From assembly GCA_016792625.1 (NCBI GenBank), contig JAEUKK010000116.1:186001-250000 (forward strand): a DNA stretch of 64,000 nucleotides. The letters are read 5' to 3'. Positions 38,953 through 47,648 of this stretch are shown here, piece by piece. Origin of the DNA: Deltaproteobacteria bacterium (GTDB taxonomy: Bacteria; Myxococcota_A; UBA796; UBA2385). The position numbers and the translations under genes were made by a program. The notes below the pieces were generated by a model. The model was not told the DNA's origin. It ran no database searches and saw only the letters and a list, made by a program, of their open reading frames with translations. Numbering within the stretch: position 1 is the stretch's first letter; every line of letters begins with the position of its first letter.

Positions 38953-39028
38953 CGGGGCTCCGGGGGGCGTGGGCGGCGGGCGGGCAGTTATTGCGGCGGG
39001 CCCGCGGCGGCGCGGGGCGGGGAGGCGA

Positions 39029-39697
39029 ATGACCGGGGGCATGGCCACGCCGCCGATGGGCCCACAGCTCGGCCTTCAAGGTTGGTTTTGGGCGGCACCC
39101 CCCGCGGTTGCGCTCGACGCGGAGGGCCGCGGCGCGGCGCTCTGCGCGCTGGCCGACGCGCTCGGGCTGCTCCGGCTGGGCGCGCCGCTGGCCGGGCCGA
39201 CCCCGGGCGGGGCGCGTGGCCTCAGCCTGCTGTCGGCCTCGCACTGCGCCTGGGCCACAGGGCCGGGGTGGTCGTGTTTTACGGTGTTCTCCTGCGCCGG
39301 TCACCGGGCGGGTGCACTCGAGCGGGGCGGCGCCGCGCTCCTCGGCCCTGGGGTCTGGCGCTGGGCGCCCCGCGGGCCGGTCGGGGGCGCCGGACCGTCC
39401 TGGCGGCCCACGCTCACCGGCTGGCGGTCGTGCTGGGCCCACCCCGACCCCGACGCGCTGCTGGAGCTGCTGCGGGGCGGCTTCGCTGCGACCGACCAGC
39501 GCGCGCACCGCTTCGCGCCCCACGGCCTCACCTGGGCGGGCCTCGCCACCGATCGCGCGCTCGTCTTGCACACCTGGCCTGAGCACGGCCTGCTGACCGT
39601 CGATCTCGACGGCGAGGCGCCTGATGCCCTCGACGCGGCCGCGGTGGGCGCGGGCGCCCGGCCGGTGGTCGAGGCCCCGGACGGGCCCGCGGCCTGA
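39029..39697 (+). CDS. Tandem, degenerate S-adenosylmethionine-decarboxylase-like (SpeD-like) protein
   Basis: This 222-residue protein looks like two fused SpeD halves. The C-terminal half (about 130-215) aligns with SpeD through HRFAPHGL and HTWPEHGLLTVD (H181-E185), but the self-cleavage site SESH is replaced (ATDRA, R176 in place of the pyruvoyl Ser). The N-terminal half (about 10-95) has LLSASHCAWATGPG, keeping Ser71-His72 but losing HTWPE. Bacterial SpeD is about 120-130 residues and single-domain. GGAGG precedes ATG 39029 closely; ATGs at 39041 and 39056 are alternatives. It is probably not a working decarboxylase by the usual single-site mechanism; the role is unknown. Confidence 0.6.
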   Translation: MTGGMATPPMGPQLGLQGWFWAAPPAVALDAEGRGAALCALADALGLLRLGAPLAGPTPGGARGLSLLSASHCAWATGPGWSCFTVFSCAGHRAGALERGGAALLGPGVWRWAPRGPVGGAGPSWRPTLTGWRSCWAHPDPDALLELLRGGFAATDQRAHRFAPHGLTWAGLATDRALVLHTWPEHGLLTVDLDGEAPDALDAAAVGAGARPVVEAPDGPAA

Positions 39698-39742
39698 GGC
39701 GGGGCGGGCCTCTTTGGCTCGGTCACCACCTCGGGGGGCGTT

Positions 39743-39763
39743 GCGGGGGGCGGAGCCCCCCGC
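39743..39763. terminator. Strong hairpin between convergent genes
   Basis: GCGGGGGGC (39743-39751) and GCCCCCCGC (39755-39763) form a perfect nine-base-pair stem with a GGA loop. It lies between the stops of the SpeD-like gene and the convergent formiminotransferase gene, so it is a likely bidirectional terminator despite lacking a T-run. Confidence 0.65.
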
Positions 39764-39794
39764 CCACCGCTTCTCAGCGGCTGTGGTTGGGGGC

Positions 39795-41525
39795 TCAGGC
39801 CGGGTTGACCTGCAGCTCACCCCGGATCTGGGCAGCGAGGGCCTCGGTCTCGGCGACCACGGCCTCCCAGTCGGCTTGGGCGGCGGCGCGGAAGTGGGCC
39901 GCCGCCGCCTGGTCTTTGAGGCCCGAGACGTTGATCAGCACGTTGTAGTAGGCGCCCTCGGCGCAGGCCCGAGCGCAGAGGCCAGCCACCCCGGCGTCCG
40001 AGCGGGCGTTGCGGTTGCCCGTCGCGGCGAGGGTGGCCAGCGCGGCGGCGCGGCGCGTGCGGGTGAGCACCCGGGCGGGCACGGCGGCCGCCCCGTGGGT
40101 CGCCGCCTCGACCGCCGCCCGGCGGGCCTCTTTTTGGGCCGGCGTATCTTTGGGCAGGGCGAAGGCGGTCATGATCGCGTCGAAGGCCGCGGTGTCGGCG
40201 TCCACGTCGGCGAGGAAGGCCTCTTTGAGCTGCTGGCCCTCGACGGCCAGCGCGTCCATCTCGGCGCCTTGGTGCTCGTGGCCCTTCTTTCCGCTGGTGA
40301 GCTGCGCGACCATCGCGGCGAGGCTCGCGCTGAGCGCGCCGCAGAGGGCCGCCACCGAGCCGCCGCCGGGCGCCGGCGAGACCGAGCTGAGCTGGTCGAC
40401 AAAAGCGCGCACCGTCGCGCCGACCAGCCGCCCGTCGCCGGCCACGCGCCGCTCGATGATCGCTTGGTTTGGGTCGAAGGGCCGCACGTCGCGCAGGCCC
40501 AACGAGCGGATGGCCACCTCGATGAGCTCGGCGTCGGGCGCGCCAGGGTTGCCGCCCTGGCGCCGCAGGTAGTGCCGGCCGGCGGCCCGCATCGCGTCGA
40601 GCGGGATCAGCCCGACCAGCTCGCAGCCGGTGACCACCACGCCCTCGGCGTCGGCCACCCGGCGGATGGCGTCGACCACCTCGTGCACCGGGCTGACTGT
40701 GTGGTCGGTGAAGTTGATGCTCACCTGGCAGCGGTCATACTCCTCGATGAACCAGCCGATCGCCTTGACGCAGGGGAACATGCCAGGGTCGCGGATGCCC
40801 TTGCCTTCGGCGTCGCGGATGATGTTGAGCTGCTCATCCTTGCGGTAGATGCCCTTCTCTCGGACGAGCGCGCCAATTTTGTTCGCCTTGCGGACGTTCT
40901 TCGTGTTGAGGTTGACGTTGAGCGCGATGAGGAAGGGGCGCGCGCCGATGACCGTGGCGCCGCTGGCCAGCACGCCGTCGGTGGGCTCGGCCGGGCCAAA
41001 ATCGGGGAGCCAGGCGGGGTCACGCAGCTTGTCGGCCAGCCCCTCCCACTCGCCGGCGCGGATGTCGGCGAGGTTGACCCGCTCGGGAGCGCGGGCCGCC
41101 CGCTCGTAGAGGTAGACGGGGATGCCGAGCGCGGCCCCGACGCGCGCGCCGAGGTGGGCCGCCAGCGCGGCGCAGTCATCCATCGACATACCGCGCACCG
41201 GCACGAAGGGGCAGACGTCGGTGGCGCCGATGCGGGGGTGCGCACCGCTGTGCCGCCGCATGTCGATGCGGGCCTGGGCGGCGGCGATCCCGGCGAAGGC
41301 GGCCTCGAGCAGGGGCAGCGGGTGGCCGACCAAGGTGACCACGGTGCGGTTGGTCGCGGCGCCGGGGTCGACGTCGAGCACCGAGACGCCGGCCACCGCG
41401 CGCATCGCGTCGACGATGGCGTCGATGACGGCCTTGTCGCGGCCTTCGCTGAAGTTGGGGACACACTCGACCACCGCGTCGTGGGCGAAGCTGGGCAGGG
41501 GAGGCAGCGGGGGCGGCGTGCGCAT
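39795..41525 (-). CDS. Bifunctional glutamate formimidoyltransferase / formiminotetrahydrofolate cyclodeaminase
   Basis: This 576-residue protein has an N-terminal formiminotransferase (about 1-345; VECVPNFSEGRD, DVDPGAATNRTVVTLVG, MRRHSGAHPRIGATDVCPFVPV) and a C-terminal cyclodeaminase (about 385-575; FVDQLSSVSPAPGGGSVAAL). In histidine degradation it moves the formimino group from formiminoglutamate to tetrahydrofolate and deaminates it to 5,10-methenyl-THF. The fused form is known from animals and some bacteria. ATG 41525 is used because residues before it are low-complexity Pro/Ser. No hut genes adjoin it. Confidence 0.94.
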   Translation of the reverse strand: MRTPPPLPPLPSFAHDAVVECVPNFSEGRDKAVIDAIVDAMRAVAGVSVLDVDPGAATNRTVVTLVGHPLPLLEAAFAGIAAAQARIDMRRHSGAHPRIGATDVCPFVPVRGMSMDDCAALAAHLGARVGAALGIPVYLYERAARAPERVNLADIRAGEWEGLADKLRDPAWLPDFGPAEPTDGVLASGATVIGARPFLIALNVNLNTKNVRKANKIGALVREKGIYRKDEQLNIIRDAEGKGIRDPGMFPCVKAIGWFIEEYDRCQVSINFTDHTVSPVHEVVDAIRRVADAEGVVVTGCELVGLIPLDAMRAAGRHYLRRQGGNPGAPDAELIEVAIRSLGLRDVRPFDPNQAIIERRVAGDGRLVGATVRAFVDQLSSVSPAPGGGSVAALCGALSASLAAMVAQLTSGKKGHEHQGAEMDALAVEGQQLKEAFLADVDADTAAFDAIMTAFALPKDTPAQKEARRAAVEAATHGAAAVPARVLTRTRRAAALATLAATGNRNARSDAGVAGLCARACAEGAYYNVLINVSGLKDQAAAAHFRAAAQADWEAVVAETEALAAQIRGELQVNPA

Positions 41526-41622
41526 CGGGGTCGGCTCCTGGCGCGAGGGCCGCCCAGGTAGCCTGCAGCGCCGCGGCCGGCGCGCGCTCGGGTAGACTCG
41601 GGCCACCCACCCGGAGCTGCCC

Positions 41623-42921
41623 ATGATCCCGACCCGCGCCAACCTGTTGCTCTCGTTGCTCACCCTTGGCCTCGCCGCGTGTGAGGTCGAGAAGCCCGCT
41701 GATGACGGTGAAGGCGCCGCCGATGACGGGGCCAGCAGCGGCGACGGCGGAGAGGGCGCCGCCGACGGCGGCGGAGAGGGGAGCGATGGCGCCGATGGCA
41801 CCGACGGCTCCGATGGGGCGGACGGCGGCGGCGACGGGGAGGGCGCGGCCTACGTGGACAGCATCCAGGCCGCCTGCACCACGGGTGAGGAGGGCGGGCC
41901 CCGTGAGGTCGCCCCCACGCGGGTCGAGGCCTTGGTGACCTGGACGCTGGACTTTGACGCGACCGCCGAGGCCACCGGCCTCAGCGACTGCAGCTACACC
42001 CGCGACTACAGCGGCCTGCAGCGCCTTGACGTGCCGCACCTCTGCCACGACTGCGACTTCATCGTCGAGGGCGAGGCGGTCATGACCGAGGGCGCCGACT
42101 GCTACGCCCAGATCTCCGGCGGGGCGCCGGCCGACCGCACCGAGACCTGGGCCCTGCGCGGGCTCGAGCTGCTGCGCTCGGGCGCGGCGCAGCTCAGCCC
42201 CGGCCCGCTGGCCACGCTGTCGGATGCGGCGGCGGGCGTCGACCAGCCGGTGGCCTGGGAGAGCGACAGCGAGCTGACCAGCGGCGGCACCATGCACCTC
42301 GCGGCGACGGGCACCCTGCGCTGGGATCTCGATGAAGACACCGTGCTGGTCGACCCCTTCGGGCCCCGGGCCGAGCCCTACGCCTGTGGCTGGGAGTGCA
42401 ATGACCCCGGCGACTTGGTCGCCACTTGGCCGATGACCACCGGCGAGGTCAGCCCCGACCTGCGCCTCGCCGACGCCTGCGGCGAGGACGTCTCGCTGTG
42501 GGACTTCTACGGCAGCTACGTTGTTCTTGACGCGAGCCAGAGCGACTGCGGGCCCTGCCGCTCGATGGCCGACACGAGCGAGGCGTTCAAAGCCGAGCTG
42601 CGCGGCGAGGGCATCCCCGTGCGGCTGGTCAACGTGCTCGGCAATGGCCTCGGCGATGTGCTGGGCACGCCGTCCGAGGCGACGGTCGACCGCTGGATCA
42701 GCGACTTCGACCTCACCGAGCCCGTGCTCGCCGACAAGGGCTGGACCTACGCCCTCTTCCCGACCTACCTCGAGGAGAGCACCGGCGAGGACATGGGCTA
42801 CCCCGCCTGGGTGGTCATCGGCCCCGACATGCGGGTCATCGAGGGCAACGTCGGCTTCCGCTCTTGGGATGACGTCGGCGCCATCATCCGCGCCGATTGG
42901 GAGGCCCGGGCCGGGGGCTGA
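41623..42921 (+). CDS. Lipoprotein with C-terminal thioredoxin-like domain
   Basis: This 432-residue protein has a lipoprotein signal (LLTLGLAAC, Cys20), a long Asp/Gly/Ala-rich linker (about 25-75), a middle domain with several cysteines (CSYTRDY, CHDCDF), and a thioredoxin-like C-terminal domain. The last contains DASQSDCGPCRSM (C309, C312) and PAWVVIGPDMRVIEG. The CxPC-like site could reduce or isomerise disulfides in periplasmic or surface proteins, or act as a peroxiredoxin/TlpA-like reductase. A TAGACT hexamer (41593-41598) and GGAG precede the ATG. It is divergent from the formiminotransferase gene and appears monocistronic. Confidence 0.82.
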   Translation: MIPTRANLLLSLLTLGLAACEVEKPADDGEGAADDGASSGDGGEGAADGGGEGSDGADGTDGSDGADGGGDGEGAAYVDSIQAACTTGEEGGPREVAPTRVEALVTWTLDFDATAEATGLSDCSYTRDYSGLQRLDVPHLCHDCDFIVEGEAVMTEGADCYAQISGGAPADRTETWALRGLELLRSGAAQLSPGPLATLSDAAAGVDQPVAWESDSELTSGGTMHLAATGTLRWDLDEDTVLVDPFGPRAEPYACGWECNDPGDLVATWPMTTGEVSPDLRLADACGEDVSLWDFYGSYVVLDASQSDCGPCRSMADTSEAFKAELRGEGIPVRLVNVLGNGLGDVLGTPSEATVDRWISDFDLTEPVLADKGWTYALFPTYLEESTGEDMGYPAWVVIGPDMRVIEGNVGFRSWDDVGAIIRADWEARAGG

Positions 42922-42928
42922 GGGCCGG

Positions 42929-42954
42929 GCGGGCGCGGAGGCGGGAGCGCCCGC
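42929..42954. terminator. Hairpin between convergent genes
   Basis: GCGGGCGC (42929-42936) and GCGCCCGC (42947-42954) are perfect arms around a ten-base loop, followed on the plus strand by a TTGTTT stretch. The position between the thioredoxin-like lipoprotein and the convergent aminopeptidase gene supports a terminator. Confidence 0.55.
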
Positions 42955-42973
42955 TGCGCGGAGGCTTGTTTAC

Positions 42974-45562
42974 TCAGGCAGGGGTCTCGGGCGGAGGGCG
43001 CCGGTCGAGCTTGTCTTCGAGCAGGCGCACCTTGCGCTCGAGCTGCTCGAGCGCCCGGCTGAGGCCCGCGTCGGCCGCGCCCGCGGGGCGCAGGCCCTGG
43101 GTCATCTTGAGCACACGGGGCTGGTCTTGGCCGGCGAAGCTGCGCAGGCTGCGGCGCATGGCCGGGGCGGCGGCGGGGTCGCCGAGCGCGGCGAGGCCAC
43201 GGTTGGCGGCGAGGCGCATGCCATAGTCGGCGTCCAAGGTCAGGTTTTCGAGCTGCTCGCGCACCCGCTCACGCTCGGGCGGCTCGGACCAGCGCGCGGC
43301 GGCGCCCAGGGCCTCGGCCGCGGCGAGCCGGCCGGGGCGGCGCACCTCGGGGGAGGCGGAGGCCTGCCGCAGGCGGGCGATCGCGGCGGGGGTGCGCAGC
43401 TCGCCGAGGGCCTGGATGGCGCCCCGCTGCACCCAGCCCCACCAGCCGCTGTCGTCGGACACGCTGAGCAAGAGGGCCTCGGTGTGCGGGTCGCGCTGCT
43501 TGCCCAGGGCGACGAGGGCCGCCGCGGTGGCCCGGTAGGGCTGGGCGCCGCCGGTGATCCAGCTCATCAGCCCGTCGGTCACGACGCTGTGGCGGATCTT
43601 GCCGGTGGCCTCGGCGAGGTGGGCGAGCACCTTTGGATCGGCTTCGAGCGCGAGCAGCGCGATGAGCGCGCGGCCGGCCTCGACGCTGCCCGCCGCGCCC
43701 AGCGCGCTGGCGATGGCCCGGCGCACCCCCCAGCGCGGCTCGTCGACGCCGGCGGCCTGCAGCGCCGCCACCGCGGCTTTGGTGCCGATGCGGCCCAGCG
43801 CGGTCGCCGCTTCGAGGCGGGACCAGGCGCTCGGGCCCTCGCGCAGCGTGCGGGCCCACTTCTCGACGCCGAGCTTCAGGTCAGTGACCTGCAGGACCGC
43901 CCCGTCGGGGTCGACGATGATCTGCAGCGGCTCGAAGTTGGCGCTGAACTCAAGGGTGGCGCGCTCGCCCCGGACGGAGAGGGGCAGGCGCTCCCACCGG
44001 CCGCAGCTGCGCTGAATCGCGACCGTGAGGTCGATTTCGAACAGGCCGACGCCAACCTCGGGCCGCACCTGGGTCTGGCGCAGCTCGAGCCGGCCCAGGC
44101 GGCGGTCACCGTCCCAGGCCCAGCTGCCCTCGAGCTTGGGGTAGCCGGCCCGGTGCAGCCATTGGTCGAAGAAGGGCGCGAGGCTGAGGCCGCTGTGCTC
44201 TTCGAGCACGCGCCGGAAGTCGTCGGTCTCGGCGAAGCGGTGCTCGTAGCGGCGGAGGTAGTCGCGCACGGCGGCCCAAAAGGGGCCCTCGCCGAGCAGG
44301 CCGCGGAGCATGTGCAGGCGCCACGCCGCGCCCGGGTAGAGGTGGGCGTCGAAGAGGTCCCAGGAGCTGTCGAAGCGCCGGGTGACGATGGGGCGGACAT
44401 AGCGCCCCTCACACTCGTCGACGTAGGTGCGCCGCGCCTCGAAGAGGTGGATCTGGGCGGCCTCTGCGTCGACGGTGTCGCCGAGCCAGACGGACTCCAT
44501 GTAGGTCGCCCAGCCCTCTTTGAGCCAGGAGTGGGCAAAGTCGCGGCAGACCACCGCGTCGCCGAACCACGTATGCGCCATCTCGTGCAGGTTGACGACG
44601 TCCACGATCCAGCCGATCTCTTCGCTGAGGCGCTGGTCGGTGACCAGGGAGTCGTCCCAGCTCACCAGCGAGATGTTCTCCATCGCGCCGCCGATGCTGG
44701 GGACCGCGAACTGGAAGTACTTCGGGTAGGGGTAGGGGCGGTCGAGCCAGCGGGTGATCCACCGGAGCATGCTGCCGGTGCGGCCGAAGCTGCGCCAGAG
44801 GTCTTCATCGATGATCGGCGCCGGCGCGTAGTAGGCGATGGGAACACCGTCCACCTCGCCGTCTTTGGCCTCGACCAGCTCGCCGGCCACAAAACAGATG
44901 AGGTAGCTCGGGCAGGGCTGGGTGAGCTGCCAGTGGACCTCGTGTTTGCCCGCGGCGGCGGGGGTGTCGCTGACCTGGGCGCCGTTGGCGATGAGCGTCC
45001 AGTGGGCGGGGCCGACGAGGCGCAGGTCGAGGGTGGTGCGCACGCTCGGGTGGTCGACGCAGGCGAGCCAGTGGCGGGCGCGCTCGGTCTCGTGGTCGGT
45101 GGCCACGAAGACGGGGGCGGCCGGGTCGCCCGCGCGGGGCAGGCTGAACAGCACGCCGGTCAACGGGCGCTCGACCGCGTAGCGCAGGCGCAGGCGAAGC
45201 GCGGCGCCCGGCGCAGGGGCCTCGGCGAAGGTCACGCAGACCTGCTCGCCGTCGTAGCTGTGGCGCAGCGCGGCGCCGTCAGGGCTGTCGACCTCGAGGC
45301 CCTCGAGCTGCACGCCGTCGAGGCGGAGCACCCGGGCGCCGGGTCGGCGCACCCGCAGGTGGTGCACCACCTCGACCTGCAGGCGGGGGCGGAGCTCGTC
45401 GAGCTCGACGCGCAGCGCGAGGTGGGTCGGCTCAAAGCTGAGGTCGGGGGCGTAGGCCGCGCGCGCCTCGGGCGTCGCAAAGCCCGGGGCAGGGGCCTCG
45501 GCGGGCAGCGCAGGGGCCCCCTCAGCGCCCAGGTGCAGGCCCCGCCAGTGCATGTCAATCAT
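42974..45562 (-). CDS. M1-family aminopeptidase with C-terminal HEAT-like repeats
   Basis: This 862-residue zinc aminopeptidase has the substrate-binding GGAMEN motif, HEMAH (H326, E327, H330) and the third ligand in SWLKEGWATYME. After the catalytic part a region of about 280 residues shows helical HEAT-like repeats (RLEAATALGRIGTKAAVAAL; VRRAIASALGAAGSVEAGRAL), and it ends in a coiled-coil-like LERKVRLLEDKLDRR. There is no signal peptide, so it is cytoplasmic. ATG 45562 is preferred because GAGG lies six bases upstream. It starts 23 bases after the yggS stop and may be in that operon. Confidence 0.93.
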   Translation of the reverse strand: MIDMHWRGLHLGAEGAPALPAEAPAPGFATPEARAAYAPDLSFEPTHLALRVELDELRPRLQVEVVHHLRVRRPGARVLRLDGVQLEGLEVDSPDGAALRHSYDGEQVCVTFAEAPAPGAALRLRLRYAVERPLTGVLFSLPRAGDPAAPVFVATDHETERARHWLACVDHPSVRTTLDLRLVGPAHWTLIANGAQVSDTPAAAGKHEVHWQLTQPCPSYLICFVAGELVEAKDGEVDGVPIAYYAPAPIIDEDLWRSFGRTGSMLRWITRWLDRPYPYPKYFQFAVPSIGGAMENISLVSWDDSLVTDQRLSEEIGWIVDVVNLHEMAHTWFGDAVVCRDFAHSWLKEGWATYMESVWLGDTVDAEAAQIHLFEARRTYVDECEGRYVRPIVTRRFDSSWDLFDAHLYPGAAWRLHMLRGLLGEGPFWAAVRDYLRRYEHRFAETDDFRRVLEEHSGLSLAPFFDQWLHRAGYPKLEGSWAWDGDRRLGRLELRQTQVRPEVGVGLFEIDLTVAIQRSCGRWERLPLSVRGERATLEFSANFEPLQIIVDPDGAVLQVTDLKLGVEKWARTLREGPSAWSRLEAATALGRIGTKAAVAALQAAGVDEPRWGVRRAIASALGAAGSVEAGRALIALLALEADPKVLAHLAEATGKIRHSVVTDGLMSWITGGAQPYRATAAALVALGKQRDPHTEALLLSVSDDSGWWGWVQRGAIQALGELRTPAAIARLRQASASPEVRRPGRLAAAEALGAAARWSEPPERERVREQLENLTLDADYGMRLAANRGLAALGDPAAAPAMRRSLRSFAGQDQPRVLKMTQGLRPAGAADAGLSRALEQLERKVRLLEDKLDRRPPPETPA

Positions 45563-45585
45563 CCACAACCTCGCTGGATGGTCGA

Positions 45586-46353
45586 CTAACGCCGCGCGGC
45601 CCCGTCGGCGACAGCCGGAAACGGCGCGCGTGCGCCGAAGATCGCCGTCCCGACGCGCACCAGGGTGGCCCCCGCGGCGATGGCCTGGGCGTGGTCGCCG
45701 CTCATCCCCATGCTCAGCTCGGTGAGCGCCAGCCCCTGGGCCCGGCCGGCGGCGGCCAGCGCGGCCACGGCGTCGAACCAGGCCCGGGCCGCGGCGGGTG
45801 CGGCTTCTTCGGGCGGGATGGCCATCAGCCCCCGCAGGCGCAGGCCAGGGAGCGCGGAGAGGGCCGCGGCGAGCGCGAGGCAAGCCTCGGGCGGGGCGCC
45901 GGCCTTGGTCGGCTCGCGGCCGATGTTGACCTGCAGCAGCACGTCTTGGACCCCGCCCGGCGCCCGGCGCTGCGCCTCGGCGGCGATGGCCGCGCCGAGC
46001 TCAAGGCTGTCGACGCTGTGGATGAGCGTGGCCGTGCCTACCACGTACTTGATCTTGTTCTTCTGGAGCGGCCCGATGAAGTGCCACTCGGGGGCGAGGC
46101 CGGCGAGGGCCGGCGCCTTGTCGCGCAGCTCTTGGGCCCGGTTCTCGCCGATGAGCCGGTGGCCGCCCGACAGCGCCGCGGCGATGCGCGCGGCGGGCTG
46201 GGTCTTGGTGGCGAGCAGCAGGCGGACGGCCTCGGGTGAGCGCCCCGCGGCGACGGCCTCGGCCTGGAGCTGACCGCGCAGCGCCGCCACGGCGGCGGAC
46301 AGGGCGGCGGCCTCGGCGGGGTCGATGGGGAGCGCGGGGCGCGGCTCAGTCAT
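45586..46353 (-). CDS. yggS: YggS-family pyridoxal-phosphate homeostasis protein
   Basis: This 255-residue alanine-racemase-like barrel protein binds PLP at K50 (LLLATKTQP). It shows the family segments LIGENRAQEL, EWHFIGPLQKNKIKYV, HSVDSLELG and LSMGMSGDHAQAI with VRVGTAIFG. It helps maintain PLP and amino-acid balance and has no racemase activity in known members. The start overlaps the end of maf by eight bases, and the aminopeptidase gene follows on the same strand. Confidence 0.94.
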   Translation of the reverse strand: MTEPRPALPIDPAEAAALSAAVAALRGQLQAEAVAAGRSPEAVRLLLATKTQPAARIAAALSGGHRLIGENRAQELRDKAPALAGLAPEWHFIGPLQKNKIKYVVGTATLIHSVDSLELGAAIAAEAQRRAPGGVQDVLLQVNIGREPTKAGAPPEACLALAAALSALPGLRLRGLMAIPPEEAAPAAARAWFDAVAALAAAGRAQGLALTELSMGMSGDHAQAIAAGATLVRVGTAIFGARAPFPAVADGAARR

Positions 46354-46930
46354 GGTGATGCTCGGCCAGGGCGGCGAGGACGGGGTCGAGGGGCAGGCCG
46401 ACCACCGCGCTCAGGTCGCCGTCGAGCTCGGCGACCAGGGCGGCGCCCATGCCCTGAATGGCGTATGCGCCGGCTTTGTCGAGGCCCTCGCCCGTATGAA
46501 GGTAGGCCTCGATGGCCGCGGCGCTGAGGGGGCGAAAGCGCACCCGGGTGGTCACCACGCCCGCGCGCCGCCAGGCCGGGCCGGGGCCGGCGCGGCGCAG
46601 CTCCCACGCGGTGCTGACCTCGTGCCAGCCGCCGGCCAGCGCCTCGAGCGCGGCCCGCGCGGCGGCCCGGTCGGCGGGCTTGTCGTAGAGCACGCCATCT
46701 CGGTGGACCACCGTGTCGGCGGCGAGCACCAAGGCCGGCTGGCCGAGGGCCAGCGCCACCGCGGCGGCCTTCTCGGCGGCCAGGGCCTGGGCGTGGGCCA
46801 GCGGCGCCCGGCCGGGCGGCAGCCGCTCGTCGATGTCGGCGGGATGGACGGCGTCGACCTCGACCCCCAAGGCGGCGAGCAGGCCGCGGCGGCGGGGGGA
46901 GGCGCTGGCGAGGATCAGCGGGAGGCGCAT
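46346..46930 (-). CDS. maf: Maf-like nucleotide pyrophosphatase
   Basis: This 194-residue protein has the Maf signature LILASASPRRRGLL at its start, VLAADTVVHRDG with the catalytic-base Asp, and DKAGAYAIQGMGA with the conserved Gln-Gly. Maf proteins hydrolyse non-canonical nucleoside triphosphates (dTTP/UTP or modified bases) to monophosphates. It overlaps yggS at the 3' end and follows a histidine-phosphatase gene by nine bases, so the three are probably one transcript. Confidence 0.92.
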   Translation of the reverse strand: MRLPLILASASPRRRGLLAALGVEVDAVHPADIDERLPPGRAPLAHAQALAAEKAAAVALALGQPALVLAADTVVHRDGVLYDKPADRAAARAALEALAGGWHEVSTAWELRRAGPGPAWRRAGVVTTRVRFRPLSAAAIEAYLHTGEGLDKAGAYAIQGMGAALVAELDGDLSAVVGLPLDPVLAALAEHHHD

Positions 46931-46939
46931 GCGGGGCGC

Positions 46940-47575
46940 CTATCGCGGGCCGCCGGCGGAGGGCGGGCGCGGGGCCGACCCTGGGTGGGTGGTCCTGAGC
47001 ACCGCCCCGCCCAGCGCCTCGAGCGCGCCCGGCGCGAGGCTGCGCAGGAGCGGGGTGGCGTGGGGCACCCGCAGCTCACCCCGGCGCGCCTCGGGCGTGT
47101 CGTCAATCACGCCGAGGATGGCCCGCAGCACGCCGCTGTGGGTGACCACCACCCGGACTGGCAGCGGGGGCTGCTCCGCCAGGGCGCGCAGCGCGCGGGC
47201 GGCCACCTCGCGCAGGCTCTCGCCATCCGGCGGGGCGAGCTCCCAGGAGGTGAGGCGGTCGGCCAGCGGGCCGGCCCGCACCGCCGCGCGGGTCTGGCCG
47301 GCGAGGGCGCCCAAGCGGCGCTCGGCGAGCGCGGGCAGCAGCGTCGGGTCGAGCCCCAGGCGGTGAGCGAGCGGCGCCGCGGTGCGCCGGGCCCGCAGGC
47401 TCGGGCTGCACAGCAGGGCCTGCGCGCCGCAGTCGCCGAGCAGGTCGGCCAGCGCCGCGGCCTGCGCCTCGCCCTCCGCGCTCAATGGGGCGTCCGGGTC
47501 GTCGGAGAGACGCTCCAGCACGTTGTCTTCGGTCTCTGCGTGCCGAAGGAAGATCCAGCGCGCGTCGGCGCTCAC
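46940..47575 (-). CDS. Histidine phosphatase (phosphoglycerate-mutase-like) family protein
   Basis: This 211-residue protein has the catalytic FLRHAETEDN motif, CSPSLRARRTAAPL and VVVTHSGVLRAI with the second catalytic His. A GTG start at 47575 (MSADARW) is used because upstream in-frame residues are Pro/Arg-rich. It may be a cofactor-dependent phosphoglycerate-mutase-like or alpha-ribazole-phosphatase-like enzyme; the family does not fix the substrate. It leads the maf-yggS cluster and lies downstream of the large glutamate dehydrogenase gene. Confidence 0.85.
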   Translation of the reverse strand: MSADARWIFLRHAETEDNVLERLSDDPDAPLSAEGEAQAAALADLLGDCGAQALLCSPSLRARRTAAPLAHRLGLDPTLLPALAERRLGALAGQTRAAVRAGPLADRLTSWELAPPDGESLREVAARALRALAEQPPLPVRVVVTHSGVLRAILGVIDDTPEARRGELRVPHATPLLRSLAPGALEALGGAVLRTTHPGSAPRPPSAGGPR

Positions 47576-47648
47576 AGGGCGCCCCCCGCCACGGGGCCTG
47601 CCGAGCCCGCAGCGCGGACCGGGCCTGGGCGGGGGGACCACACGGCGC

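Noticed and set aside
41690..41850. Apparent tandem DNA repeat (GACGGCG-like units)
   Set aside because: It encodes the Asp/Gly/Ala linker of a lipoprotein, a common low-complexity spacer, not an array or CRISPR.
42521..45589. 1022-codon plus-strand frame opposite the M1 aminopeptidase
   Set aside because: Shadow of the aminopeptidase gene; it also overlaps the thioredoxin-like lipoprotein out of frame.
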